The notes below the pieces were generated by a model that saw only the letters and a program-made list of their open reading frames with translations, did no database searches and was not told the DNA's origin. Positions 48,601 to 61,300 of a stretch of 64,000 bases of DNA are shown here, one piece after another. The first letter of the stretch is position 1. Each line of letters starts with the position of its first letter. Both the position numbers and the translations under genes were made by a program. The stretch is from Chaetorhynchus papuensis (Eukaryota > Chordata > Aves > Passeriformes > Rhipiduridae): NCBI GenBank assembly GCA_013396525.1, contig VWYX01000759.1:62001-126000 (forward strand), read 5' to 3'.

Positions 48601-49747
48601 TCTTGCCATGTGGTTCTGCTGTCCATGGGGAGTACTCTGGTTTCTTACACTGCCTTTCTCCACCTGAGTCTCCAGAAGACAAGACTGCTGTGTTGTCCAT
48701 GTCATGGAGAATCTCTAAGGGATGAAAAGTCCTTTCTGCACTCTGGAGTCAAGCTCTAAATTTTCTTGTAGGTTATTTCTCAGGAAAACTTACAGGCCTC
48801 CCTGCTCTTCCATAGGTTCACATGTCCCTCAGATGCCCGCACATATTACACAAGGCATGGAGTTTCCTGGATAAGATGCCCCATTGGCATTCCACTGAAC
48901 TGTAAACTCTGATTCCATTCTTATCTAGTTTTTGCCTCTTAAACGAAGCATCTAATACAGGAACCTGTACGCTTCAAATTTCTGCCATCAACAATGGTGG
49001 AAGAGTGAGATGTCTGAGAGCAACACAGGGCCTGAGAGGGCTGGAAATATTTGTCTCCTTCCACTGACTAATGAGGTGACCAAAGGTGAAGAGGCACTTC
49101 AATTACATGCCTGAGCCAGAGGGGGTGAATTCATGTACAAGCCCCCTGGAAATCTAGAGTGGGACCACTGAAAACCACTGTTCATCTGCTCTCACATCTG
49201 TAGTGTTTTGTGTGCCATCTGGTTCATTTTAGGGGTTGTAGGATTTTCTTCTACATCATAGCCTCTGCACGTGTTTGAGCCTCCACACAAGCACAAAGCT
49301 TGCAGATATTCTTGCCAGATAATGGAAGTAAAAAAAGAGGTGGCTCAGCCATCATTTGGATGGGGACCAAGTGAATGATAGGATCTGAATAGAATAAAAT
49401 TTTAATGGAGGGTTTGTGATTGAGACTTGGAGTTTCTGCTTGGCTTTTCTTCTTTTTCTTTTTAGTTTTTAACTCTCATTATCTGGTTTCCATGGAAAGC
49501 ATTTTCAATAGAGTAGGAGAACAGCTTCAATATTTTTCTTGAAAAATTTAATGAAGAAATAAGATTCATCTCTGTCTCTTTCTTTTTAAAGTCAAGAATC
49601 TCAGGCATGGAAAATTGGACTAGCCAAAATGGATTGGTTTCCCCTGGCCTCCATTTTCCTTCTTGAAATGTAGAGGGCAAATAAGAGCTATTAGCCAGAA
49701 CACCATTGAAAATGCCCTTTCTCTTGTGTCATTAAACAACTGCTCTC

Positions 49748-49764
49748 TTTTTTTTTTTTTTTTT
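49748..49764. repeat. T17 homopolymer
   Basis: Seventeen consecutive T between TGCTCTC and GCTTTAG. Read on the minus strand this is an A tail, but no retroposed sequence is recognisable beside it. Confidence 0.85.
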
Positions 49765-50354
49765 GCTTTAGAGCAGCCATGCATGAAATAAGCACACATC
49801 CACAAGTCTGCCTGTAACTAAAGTGGTTTGATTATGTTGCAGAGAGTGCCAGTTTAAATTGCAAACTCAGTAGGCCCTCTTGGAAGCTTCTTGTTTTTGC
49901 TCATTGGCAAAACAATTTGGAATATATATTTGGCCTAATCCAGCCTAATCTGATCTGTTTCACAATGCCATCTGGATCTCATCGCAGGCTGGTTGCTTTC
50001 AGTATTTGATCCAGGCAATTTTTTTCCCCCTTAATGTCTGTTCTTCAAGAATTAAGTATTTTGGAGAAGCATAGTTCCTAGTTCATTCTTATTCATTGTG
50101 TGGATGATACCCAGGAGCAGCCACTGAGATATTTATTGCCACTAAGGAGCCAGTGGCTAATTGAATCTGAATCAGTTGCTATCAGTTGTTGTCTTGGGAG
50201 TGGCTCAAAAGCTTTTCTGTATCTTTCAAGGATGGCATATTCCTTACCAAATGTTAAGCCTGAGTAAGCACCTGGTGGATTTGGATGACAGCACAGTGTT
50301 ATCTCAAAGCATTTCTCAGTGACTGATATGTCTTCCAGTAGATGATCCTACTTT

Positions 50355-50535
50355 CTGGGAAGAAAAACTTTCTAATGATAAGGATGGTTATGCTCTGGCA
50401 CAGGTTGCCTAGGGAAATGATGAAATCTCCATCACTGGAGGTTTTTAAGAACCGGTTAGACAAGCAGCTGCCAAGAACAGTTGATGTATAGTCAATTCTG
50501 CCTGTGGGCACTACTAGATGACCTCCTGAAAGCCT
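50355..50535 (+). mobile_element. Old diverged CR1-clade fragment
   Basis: Sense fragment of the older CR1 layer. Recognisable blocks are GGGAAGAAAAACTTTCTAATG, ATAAGGATGGTTATGCTCTGG, CACAGGTTGCCTAGGGAAATG, ATGAAATCTCCATCACTGGAGG, TTTTTAAGAACCGGTTAGAC, AAGCAGCTG, and a CTACTAGATGACCTCCTGAAAG 3' UTR block. These follow the order of turtle/bird old CR1 3' ends. The terminal repeat is lost. No frame. Confidence 0.75.
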
Positions 50536-52664
50536 TCTAAATATTTTGATCACTGAGCTTATAGCTGAACAATGAATCAATCAACAAGAAATTATAACCA
50601 GGGAATTGGAACCAGTATTTTGTTTGCATAAGGATTAAAAGAACAAATAGAATAAAAAGCATACTTAATATATGAGGCTTCCTTAAAAAAAAAGAATCTG
50701 AATCGTTAGAGAGACACCTACAAAGATACAGACCTAGGAAGTGAGGTGTGAATGCGGAGGATCCTCATTCCTGAAAAAGCAACCAAAAAAACCAACTAGA
50801 GAAAGCCTAATTACTGTCTAGAGATTTCATTTAAGAGAGAGATATGCAATTGGAGAATGTGTTTTGAGACAGTCTGTTGAAGCATATTTAAGTTACACGG
50901 GGATACCTTACCTTTCTCTCTTACCCAGACCTTACAGATACAGAGGGCTTTGTGTTCCACAGCCTTAGACCCATGAGTTAAGACACAGCATGATGGAGAC
51001 AGAAATTTATTTCACAGCTTCCTATATAGGAGCCCCTTATTCAAAATACATGAAAGAAAGAAAATGTTATATTGCATCCCAGCAGGCTCTGACAACTTAA
51101 GGGCACCAAAGTGTGATCTTGAAATAATAGAGCAGAAACTGTTCATGTGGCATTTGAGGTAATCTGGCATCAGGGTTGGGACATATGGGTGTAAATAATG
51201 TAAAGGCAAGACAAAGTGAAGGACAGTCATTTAGTAAACACCACAGTTTGTGTTATGTGTGTAATACATGTGTCTTCACAGCTCAGGAGGAGGTTTTCTT
51301 CATTTTTAAATTTTATGTAGCTGCTGTTGTTGCTTGTTTTGTGTGAAGGCCACAGAATGCTGAAGAGATGTATGGGTGACAGGGTGGCTGCACCCAAGCA
51401 AACCAGAATAGGGATGAAATTCAGTGTCTGTGGCTGGGGGAGGAAGATGGCAAAACTTCATGAGGAGAGAAAGGCAAAATCTGACTTCTTTCAAATATCT
51501 TCACATGCTCACTAAGGGGATCTGCATGGTTAATGCAAGGTAGTCCATGATACCTGTATGTTCAGTTACTAAATAGTTTTTGACATGCAAAAAGGTTTCT
51601 TTCTCATCCTGACTGGATGATATATTTATGTTGGGTACAGTGTCTGCTCACTTGCTGCCACAGCCCAAGCTAAGACATTCCTTACGAGTCTCATGGAAGT
51701 CCAGATGAGCCATTGCTTGTTTTAGAAAGCAAATATTGGCCTATGAGACTTCTCTACCTCTTTCATCCTTACTGCTATTGAGTTGTTTGTTTTGTTTGTT
51801 TTTTGACAAGCAGAAAAGATTTGAACAAAGTACCCGATCCAAGTTCAAATAGGGGCATGGTTTCATTAGCATGGACAAAAATCTCTCCTTTAGCATTTCT
51901 GAGATTATAATGTCTCACTGCACAGATTCTTTATTCTTTTTCATATCACTGCTTTCCTTTTTTGTATAAATATCAGATTTTTCAATGTAAAGGGCCTAAT
52001 TAGAAGGGGCCAGATTAATGATCAAATGAAAGGTGTAAACTTTTGTTCATAATTTAAAAGTGAAATAAGAAGTAGAAGCAGAAAAGACATTATTATTTCT
52101 GTTATGGGTTGGATCTGGGCCCAGAGCCCTGGCTGGCCGATGTGAACAGGACATCTGTTTCACTTAGCAGGTGAATTTTTTATCTTGAATAAGGTGTTGG
52201 TCCTATTCCCTTTGGTTTCACTCAGCAGGTATAATGGCACATTTGTAAAGCAGTACAGCAATTCTCAGTCAGGTTTTCCTTTTACCTCTCCATAGCTTTC
52301 AGTCATAAAAAAGAAACAAACCCGAATTTACTTAAATTCAGTAATAGTTTAATTGGATAATTATTTCCATTTCAATAATTTTTCTTCCTTTCTCTCACCT
52401 GCCTCCAGACCCCATCTTCCCAGAGACATAACCTCTACTCTGCCTCGCCAACCCCTCCTCCAAACTTTCTACCTTTCTCTGAGTGCAGCAGTCAGTAGTG
52501 TCTGTACGCACTGCCTTCTCCTGCTGCAGTGAGCCTGGCAGATCCTTATGTGGGCCTGGCCTCAGATCCCACAAAAAAGGTGGGAGACTGGACTTGTACG
52601 TGGTCTGGGTCCAGCATCCACACTGTGCTTGCCTCTGGCTCCCCAAGGCTCAGCTAATCCCAAT
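50536..52664. other. Unique noncoding stretch
   Basis: No gene recognised. A 16-base word (GTTTCACTTAGCAGGT at 52157-52172) recurs with one mismatch at 52215-52230. The segment 52390-52664 is pyrimidine-rich and directly abuts the 5' end of the CR1 at 52665. I see nothing else. Confidence 0.5.
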
Positions 52665-53063
52665 GGCAATAAACTGGGAGGAGCTGCTGACTCCCTCAAA
52701 GACAGAAAGGCCCTGCAGAGAGACCCTGACAAATTAGAGGGCTGGGCAATCACGGACCATATGAAGTTCAAAAAGGAAAAGTGCTGGATTCTGCACCTGG
52801 GATGGGGCAGCCCTGGATGTATGGACAGCCTGGGGAATGAGATGCTGGAGAGCAGCACTGAGGAAAGGGACCTGGGGGTCCTGGTCGATGGCAAGTTGAA
52901 CATGAGCCAGCAGTGCCCTGGCAGCCAGGAGGGACATCCATGTCCTGGGGTGCATCAGGCACAGCATCGCCAGCCAGGCAAGGGAGGGGATTGTCCCGCT
53001 CTGCTCTGCACTGGGGCGGCCTCACCTCCAGTGCTGGGGGCAGATTTGGGTGCCACAATGTAA
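52665..53063 (+). pseudogene. CR1 ORF2 remnant (C-terminal to RT core)
   Basis: The open frame running from 52548 to 53063 enters CR1 at about its residue 40. KFKKEKCWILHLGWG, ERDLGVLVDGKLNMSQQC are in the CR1 frame. After the SQQC the protein-level match is lost although the DNA still matches, which points to a frameshift near 52915 (the family form has two more bases in the CAGTGTGCCCTGG word). The rest of the frame reads CR1 DNA out of phase. No catalytic motif remains in this portion. Confidence 0.75.
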
Positions 53064-53546
53064 ACAAGATACTAAGCTGTTAGGGAGTATCCAAAGGAGG
53101 GCAACCAAGATGGTTAAGGTCCTTGAGTGAAAGCCATATGAGGAGTGGCTGAGGAACTTGGTCTGTTCAGCCTAGAGAAGAAGAGACTGAGGAGGGACCT
53201 CATCACAGTCTGCAACTTCCTCATGGAGGGAAGAGGAGGGGCAGGCATTGATCTCTTTTGTGTGGTGACCAGTAACAGGACCTGAGGGAATGGCCTGAAG
53301 TTGTGTCAGGGGAAGCTTAAGTTTGATACTAGGAGAAGGTTCTTCACCCAGAGAGTTGTCAGGCACTGGAACAGGCTCCACAGAGAAGTGGTCACAGCAG
53401 CAGCCTGACAGAGTTCAGCAAGTGTTTGGACAATGCTCTCAGGCACATGGTGTGACTCTTGGGGATGGTCCTGTGCAGGGCCAGGAGATGGACTTCAAAG
53501 ATCCTTGTGGGTGCCTTCCAGCTCATGATATTCTGTGATTCTGTGA
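52665..53546 (+). mobile_element. CR1 LINE, 5'-truncated, about 0.88 kb
   Basis: Sense CR1 reaching its natural 3' end. Blocks in order are AACTGGGAGGAGCTGCTGAC, CCTGCAGAGAGACCCTGAC, TGGATTCTGCACCTGGG, GAAAGGGACCTGGGGGTCC, CAAGTTGAACATGAGCCAGC, GGGGTGCATCAGGCACAGC, GGCGGCCTCACCTCCAG, CAAAGGAGGGCAACCAAG, AGAAGAAGAGACTGAGGAGG, a GTGGTGACCAGTAACAGGAC block, GGTTCTTCACCCAGAGAG, CAGGCACTGGAACAGGC and the terminus GATATTCTGTGATTCTGTG. It covers the end of the reverse transcriptase domain to the 3' UTR. Stops and frameshifts break it. Confidence 0.93.
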
Positions 53547-56500
53547 CTGATCCTCAGAGGGCTGTTAGAGAGAGGGAAAAAGGGGTGAGGGGTGAAGTCT
53601 TGATAGTCTGCTCTTCTTTTCCCTCCTTCTCCATTATGAGGACCACTGAACAAGAGAATTCTTGACTGTGGTTATTTTGCTTTGGCAACTTAGATCCTTG
53701 GTCTTCTGTACAGAATACTCAATCTTTTTATTTGTTGCTTCTCTTCAAGCTGGAGGCACTTAAAATATTTCTCCTAAGTGTTGGTGACCCTCTTTTTAAT
53801 TACTGGAGTAGCATTGCTATAAGCTGGCAGTGTCATCTGTATTGTGCTAATATCTCAGGTTCTTTCCTTGGCTCTTACTCAGTCTTTATTCAGACCTCCC
53901 ATTGACTCACTGAAATCAATATGAGGTAACACTGTTTTTTCTTTCTTATCCTTTCATGTACTTTTATACCTCTGAGGTCTGATTGTACAACGAAACCACT
54001 CTGATTAGGCGAGGCCTAACTGATTACACAAATCTCAGAACTGTGTAGCAGCAGGTCTGATGGGAATTTAGCTAATTAGTGACTAAAAAGATGTCAGGGT
54101 TTAGCATGAAATGGATAATCCATCTTAATAAATGGAAGTGAAATTCGATGTAATAGAAGCACTGTTGCAACACTGAAAAAATATTTTAGATTCTTCCTTA
54201 TTTGAGGAGTGTCAAGAGGTAAGACAATGGGTAATATCACACATAGTCAGTAGCTCATGAGCACAGAGCTCTGATCCTGGCTTCATAGTAGACCAGCATC
54301 CTCTGGCTATAGACTGCAGTTTGTCTCATGAATCTTTATAATCTGTTCATTTGTGTACCAGCATTTTGACAACATTCATCTGGTACAAATACAATTCTTA
54401 AAACGGTAAGATTTAGACCAGAAGGATCTTGGGTTTTAAAAGAGGAAATGTATTCTTTTTATACGACAGAGGAGGCAAGAAAAGAAAGCTGGTTGCAAGG
54501 ACAGTAAGCAAGAAACACATTGTGCAAGTGAATGAACAGAGAGAGGAAAGATGGTTTTGTATCTTGGGTCTGTGCCCTGACACACACAGTTCTTAGAATG
54601 GATTTGGTCAGGTACCTAATATTTCTGTCCCTCACTTTTCTATCTATAAAACATGGATGATAAAACCATTGCAAACTCACCAGGTTTTTGTTGTGACTCA
54701 TTTGTGCTATTTAGAAGCAGGGTGTGGAAGAAGGGGCACCAGTATGGCAGGAAGAAGGGAAGAAACAACCAAGATTAAACAGAGAGGTAAAAAAGAGAGG
54801 ATGAAGCTCCGCGAAGACTGAATTAAGGCAGGCCAGAGGAAATCCGGCTGGTTCAGCACTCTCATTTTTAATTTTTTTCTCCAAAGATGTTCCACATACT
54901 CAATGTGGCTGCCTGCAGTGACATCTGCTTTGGAGGGAGAGGAAGGGTGGGAAAGTCAGGGCACTCAGCACTTCAGCTTTTTTCTTTACAATACACCAAA
55001 GTCTTGTTGAAAGCAGGGATTCTTAGGAGAGCCTCCAGGATGTGGCTGTCCCTCAAAGATCTTATGGATTTAACTATTTGCAGCACTAACCCCTTGTTTC
55101 TTTTCACTGATAGCAACCAATGCCAGCTACGGTTGTTGTTCCCCTCTATCAACCCCCCCGGCTTCCCTTTCAGCTGACACTGAAGATTAGATTCAAGCTC
55201 TGAGCTTGTAAAGTCTTTGAGGAAAAGCCTTAATGAGGATCTGATCCTTTTAAACTCTGATCTAATTACTTTTAGTGCAACGTTTCTATTTTGGATGCTG
55301 CAAACAGATCAAATTTGCATGTTTGAAGATGGCACTGTTCGGTGGACAAGAAGCAAACCCCACCCTGTAGGTTAAATACATTTTCATACATAAATAAAAA
55401 CATGAATAGCACCTATGTAAAGCAGCTGGCATAATTTCAGAAGAAGTTTGGGAACTGAGACCGGGGAACTACAGGAATACAGAAATACTTTTTTCCCCTT
55501 ACTGTATGTTCACCGGTCTAACAGTGGCACAGGAGATTTGAGGCCACAGTGGTGTAATCTGTTAAGTGTATCAGTAGGGAATAAGGGCAAAGAGGACCAG
55601 AAGCTACAGACCCAGCCATGAAGATTGCTCTGGAGGGCACAGAAGTATTACCCACAGCACGATTGAAACCTCATAGGCTCTAACTTAGTGACAGCAAAGG
55701 AAGGGCGAGGTTGAGTTCTACAAGCCAATACTTGATCTATTTCCACAGGTCCAGTGTTTTGTGTGCTTTTATCATGTGTTTTTGTCCCTGCTGGGATATG
55801 ATTCTGTGTGCCGAACTTCAGACCGTGTATGAGGATGCTGTTCTTGTCACAAGCACTGGGTAGCTTTGCCCATGGTGGAACACAGGTGTACACATTTCTG
55901 CACAAGGAGCGCTGACAGAGAAGACCTATCTGAGCTGCAGATACGGATGTGGTTGATCCACGGTCTGTGCCTGAAACCCCCTATGCTTTTTTCAAGAGAT
56001 GGAACAATGTTGCCTGCTTTCCTGGCTGTAAAACTGCCAGTCACTGCATGGATGCCTGTGCTGCTGTTTGGCTTGGCTGGCAGCCTTCAGAGTGTGAAAT
56101 GCTACCACTGACAAGCCAGGTGCGAAGTAAATTTGCCGTGTACTGCTTAATGGGGTGTTACTGTAACTTCAAATCCTCATGGTGACCACTTCTAGGTTAA
56201 CACCCTTCAGTAACTAACCAAAAGACAAACAGTAAGCAGGAGAAATGTTAAAATGCTATTATGAGCCATGGTTTTGTCCAATTAGCAGACTCTGCTTCAG
56301 GCTTGACTCAAGTGGCTTGTCTATATAAGGATGTATTAGTCATTTTCTTTTTTTATTTTTCTTGACCATAAAAACAACAGATGTGATGCTCTGTGGTCAG
56401 CATAGACAAGAATGATTCATGGCTAGGCGTATTTAAACCTCCACTAGAAAACTCTCCATCTGAGACCCTTTCCACCTCTTCCCCCTCATTTCAGATAACC

Positions 56501-58228
56501 AGAGCTAAAAGCACCTGTCACATAATACATCTCAAAATTCATCAGCAATTCTCTCCATATGTCTTAGTTTTGAGGTGGCTGGGAGATATCAGCTACTCCT
56601 GCCTAGTCTCTTAGGACTGTGTGGACTCAAGGAATGCAAAGGTAGTGATAGAGAAGAAATTCTTGTGCAGCAATGATGTGGGTGAGCAAAGGACCAACTC
56701 ACACCTGGTAACTTGGTCTTGTGTAACATGGCGAGTTTGGCTCTGCTATCTGTTCTATGGCCATCTCTGGAGCACATCGGTGAGGAATTTAGAGAATGTT
56801 GGGGTCAATGTTTTCAGATGAAGATGTGGAGAGGGATGGGCTCAGAAAGTAAGGAAAAGGGGCTGTGAAAGAGGTCAGCAGTGAGGGCTTCATCTGTGAA
56901 GTAATTGTAGGAAGAGCTGGGAAGGAGAAATTTAGGCACTGAGGTTGTGTGTGAAACAGTATGGGGTTTGGGAAATAAGGGAAGCAGAAATCCTATTACA
57001 TATGGGCTGGGGTCTTGGCTTGAGGAGCTGGGTTTTGGAGAAGGGTAAGAAGAGAGCTTCTGCCAGATCAGGCAAGAGAGAGGAAAAGGTTGTTATGCCA
57101 TAAATGTTTTGGTGTTAACAATGAGTCTTCTTGGCTACCCCTAATCTGTGTGGAATTTCTTGGAGCCCTAGGGAAAGTGCTCTGCTCAGGCTGGGATGTG
57201 TCTGCACACCACTGGGTGCTGTACAAGAAGCTTGGTGTTGCTTGTGAAGCAGGGCTGAGAGCTGGGGCTGTACGGACTGTTGCCCTCCTCTCAGTACCGC
57301 TGTCAGGTCTGTTCTCCTGCCACTTCAGTAGCACCTGGCTATCCGGTGGCCTCCCAGAGCTGCACCCCCAAGGAGTGGCCTGTAAAGGACTCTGCTGAAT
57401 GGTGACTCATGAAGGACGGCGAAATGTCCCAAGGAAATTAGACTGATTATCCGAGTCTCTCTGAGTAAGGAAAAACAGTAAGTAAGAGATATATCAGTGC
57501 TTAAAATATGTGGAAAACACACCACAATGAAATCAATGTAGGTAAAAATAAGCCAGTCCTTTAGAGGTGATGCAAGGTCTCCTCCCACAGAAACAAGAGA
57601 CTGGTGGATTAGTAAGCTTGAAAAACTGGGATGGGGGCAGGTAATGGAGATGAGACAGCTCTGATGAACCTTGTCTGACAACTGATCAGATGTGAGATTA
57701 GGTACTGTAATGTGGAGCACAAACAAGACAGGCCAATGAACTTCTCCAGCTGAAGAGTCAGAAGCTGTAAATCACAGAGAAGGAAAGCCCTGGTTTCGCA
57801 CTCTTGGCTGCTGGCGTGGAATAGACCGAACCCCACCTGTGCTCCAAAGTACAAACCTATACATGCACCAAGCGTGTTACAAGAACTCCAAGGCTGCAAA
57901 ATTCAGCTCTTCCAAATTAGGCCAAGTGTGGAGGCTCCTTCTGGATTTTTAATTTAATAATAATTTTCTATGCCTATTTCCTGGCACAGTCTTTAACTTC
58001 CTGATGAAGGGCTCAGAAGCACTGCTTACTCCAGTGTACAGGATCAACACATCCTTCTGCCTCATCCTGTGCCAAATCTGTCTGCTTGTTCCAATCTTTT
58101 TCTCCATGACCAGCCAGCTTCCTTTCCTCATTGTAAGCTCTCCTGTATCAAATTCCCGCTTCCTCACTCAGCAGGTGCTCTAATGACCTCCCAATGCAAA
58201 TTGTCTAGTTGGTTTTGACTGGAACTAA
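53547..58228. other. Unique noncoding stretch
   Basis: No gene or mobile element recognised. AT-rich sequence with TTAGCTAATTAGTGAC at about 54068-54083 could belong to a conserved segment (53990-54130). Open frames up to 133 codons (57325-57726, minus) have no domain and overlap other frames. Confidence 0.5.
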
Positions 58229-58328
58229 CCTGGTCTAGTGGAAGGTATCCCTGTTCATGGCAGAGGGGCTGGAACTAAATTGTTTTTAAGGTTCTTTCCA
58301 ACCCAATCCATTCTATGATTCTATGATT
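58229..58328 (+). mobile_element. CR1 LINE tip
   Basis: The last 100 bases of a sense CR1: CCTGGTCTAGTGGAAGG, ATCCCTGTTCATGGCAG, GGGGCTGGAACTAAATTG, TTTTTAAGGTTCTTTCC, AACCCAATCCATTCTATG and a second ATTCTATGATT terminal unit. Only the 3' UTR is present. Confidence 0.92.
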
Positions 58329-61300
58329 CCCACTTGGCACTGCATCACTTTCATTTTGTCATCCGTTTCTCTTTGCTGAGGAGTTCTTCCCTTTTGCTAT
58401 TTCCCATCTTCACTTGTGCTCCCAGTCATCTCTCCAGATTAGATCCATGGGCCAAACTCCTTCTGGGGCAGCTTGTCTAATGTCAAAGTTTTGCACAGTA
58501 TGAATCTGCCCAGTTCTCATGTACAACATGGTCCTTTGCCAGGTTGTCCATTGCCTTTCCCTCAGCTGTCTATCTCACAGACAATCGTGGGATGTGAGGG
58601 ACTTTCCTCGTCTCTTTCTCCAGTCTCAGGCTTTTTTGTAATTCTCTCATTCCTAGTTGTCCTTCCTATTTTTCTACACCCTTTCAATTACTGTCTCTTG
58701 ATCCTGTCCAGTTATCAAGACATGGGAACTTTTGGTAGAACCTTGGAAAGGAAATGGCAGGACTTTTTACAGTGGAGAAAACAAAAAGTGAATTAAAAAA
58801 GAAATCCATCCTCCCTTTTTCTTGAGGGCGTAAGGTTTCCCACCACACGTGGGATCCAATGCTACTCAGACTCCCTGGCTTCTTTGGAATCTGAACACAC
58901 GTGGGCAAGCTGTAAGCAAGGGCCCAGGGTTCTGGTGTAGCGTGGAGTTCGTGCAGAGCAGCTGCCTGACATGAGCACAGCCACAGGGGTGCACATCTGC
59001 ATATTCTCTACTTGCAGAAATCACCCATGTCAGAGGCAGGGGCTGCGTGGTCCATGAAGCATCACATAACATAAGAGTTGCTACTTATGAAATGAAAAAT
59101 CTCAGCCAATTACGGTGCCCTTCCTCCTGCACTGCTACCCAAAGCCTCCCCTCTGCGGGAGCAGTGGGGACCATCTGTCTCCTCTTGGCTCCACAACCTT
59201 ATATATTCCTGTCTACCCCGCAGCCTTGCTGCTGGTGAGCTGGTGCAACTGGATGTCCACTCATCACTCAAAAGCATCAGTATTCTCCTCTGTCTCTCGT
59301 TTTCCATGTTTAGGTTGGGAGAAATTTGTACCTTGTGGCAATTTTGAGGGGAGAGCTGAGAAAAATAATGATTCCGGGACAAAGTGTATGGCATTGCATC
59401 AATTTTGGGAATCTGAGATCCAATTGCAAGTGAGACCCAGCACACAAAATCTTCTCTATTTTTGCATGCGTTCCTTCCAGTTTTCGCTAAAGTAATGAGT
59501 GTGCAAACCAATCTTATTATAAGGTTGATATTTCAGTTGCTGTTCTTGTTTCCAACAGTTCCAAAAGGAAATTCATTAAATCTTGGTGGAAGAGTGAAGA
59601 AACACAGTTTTGTACTTGTTAATTTTGAAAGCTGAAAGCTGGGATCAGAATCAGATTTCATGTACTTCTGGACGTAAAGAACATAATTTATTAATCAGAA
59701 ATTGTCATGATCACATAAGAACTGTTTGACTTCTGAATCTGTGCCAATGACATAGCAATATGGCACTCAGTACCTTGAGTAAGTTCTCTAAATTGCTCTG
59801 AAAAGGTTTTATAAGTGCCTGACAGGCTTTAATGATTCTAGATACAAACCTAGCTGAAATTCTACTCTCTGTGAATGGGACTCTTCAAGCAGTACCCTGT
59901 CTGCCTTTTAGAGAGCCTCAACATAGAGTTGTGCTTACATGCCAGTTACAAATCCTAAATTCAAGGTAATGGAGAGCTGAAAAAAGCCACTGGCTCTGCA
60001 GGGCTACAAAGCTGGCTCTTTGTCCAGCCAACAGAGATATAGGGGCTGTGTTTTCTAACCAGTACTTATAAAGTGCCTAATGTGGACACTGTGACCATTT
60101 GTCTCCAAAGGCTCTGCGGGGAGCCAAGCCAAACTGCTCCTGTCTCCCTGAACTTTGGCTCCAAAGCTGGAGTGTTAAGGCTATTTTAGGTAGTCTGAAT
60201 ATAACCCCAAGCATGTGTTTATTATATTAGCAGGTAGCAAATGGTTGGAATTAACAATGGTACTAAGTGTAAGCTGTGGGTTTTATAACTTTTCAGAAAT
60301 CCACTCTTAGACTAGTACTGTCGGAATTCAAAAAAATACATTACAAATATGAAAATATATCTGTACTATCAATCAGACCTTTTGAGGGGGTGGGCAAAGA
60401 ATGAAGACAAGAATGAGGTGCTTGAGTTAGTGTAGCCTGGGAGACGAACAACAGGGCAGATGTGTCAGATATTACCTGCTTGACAACCAGAATGTTTGCC
60501 AGGTATCAAGAATGATGAATATACAACCATCAGTTAAACTAATAATTTTTATTTATCAGCAAGAAAGCCTACTGTGCTGTTCCATGTCAATAGGCTACTG
60601 ATGCAACATAAAGTGAGTTCTGTTTTCATACATGAGTGTTGACTTCTCCCACACTCCTCCAAAGAAGCAGCAACAACAGAAACAGAAGACTGATGGAGGC
60701 TGAAGTGAGCATTGGGGCTGCAAGTGATGGGAAGGTCTGAGCAGGTCTTCACATCATGGAACTCTTTTCTGCAGTGACAGACAGGTGGGGCATGCAGGGG
60801 GGACACACACAGGTGTCTGCCATGCAAGGCACAACACAGACACACACAGCTCTTGAGCCAGCCCTGAGCACTGGTGGCTGGGAGCCAAAAGCAAGCCAGG
60901 AACCATCCTTGTGGTGTAGGCAAGGGGGAGAGTTCCCTGATATATAGGTGCAACCTGCATGCCACCATTGGCAGAACTATGGAAGTCCTCAGTGCAAACG
61001 AAGCTCAGAGAGTACCTCCCTCTTATGTGAAGCATCTATATGAGCCAGACTCACAACTTCCTTAAAACTGGAGTCATTTAGGTCAGAGGTTTTGCTTTGG
61101 GCCCCTCTCAGTGTTGACTTTAACTCACATTTGGACTGTCTATGTCATTACTATGATTTTCAAACCCTAGAAAGCACCTACTTTTAGCTACTGAAGGAGA
61201 CAGTTTTGATCTATTTTTCAGTAAACAGGTACTACAAGGATAGGCTTAAAGCTATTTTATCCAGATACTGTCCTTTGGAACTATTACAAATATAATAATG

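Larger units (their letters stand above)
44945..50354. other. Unique noncoding stretch
   Basis: No gene recognised. It holds a G-quadruplex-type motif (45634-45676), an AT-rich candidate conserved segment at about 47160-47300, and a T17 run (49748-49764). Open frames up to 128 codons (47675-48061, minus) overlap frames on the other strand and carry no domain. Confidence 0.5.

Noticed and set aside
52157..52230. 16-base direct repeat with one mismatch (52157 and 52215)
   Set aside because: Short and isolated. No array, no mobile element ends; likely a minor local duplication or chance.
57325..57726. 133-codon open frame on the minus strand
   Set aside because: Hydrophobic patches but no signal-peptide or family resemblance, and another frame overlaps it. 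No splice-site or codon-use support.
59110..59511. Opposed open frames of 133 and 126 codons on both strands
   Set aside because: Both strands being open over the same segment is a by-product of low stop density; neither translation looks like a protein family.
60549..60968. 139-codon open frame on the minus strand
   Set aside because: No recognisable domain, overlapping open frames on the other strand, cysteine/histidine-rich without a regular zinc-binding pattern. Consistent with a chance frame.
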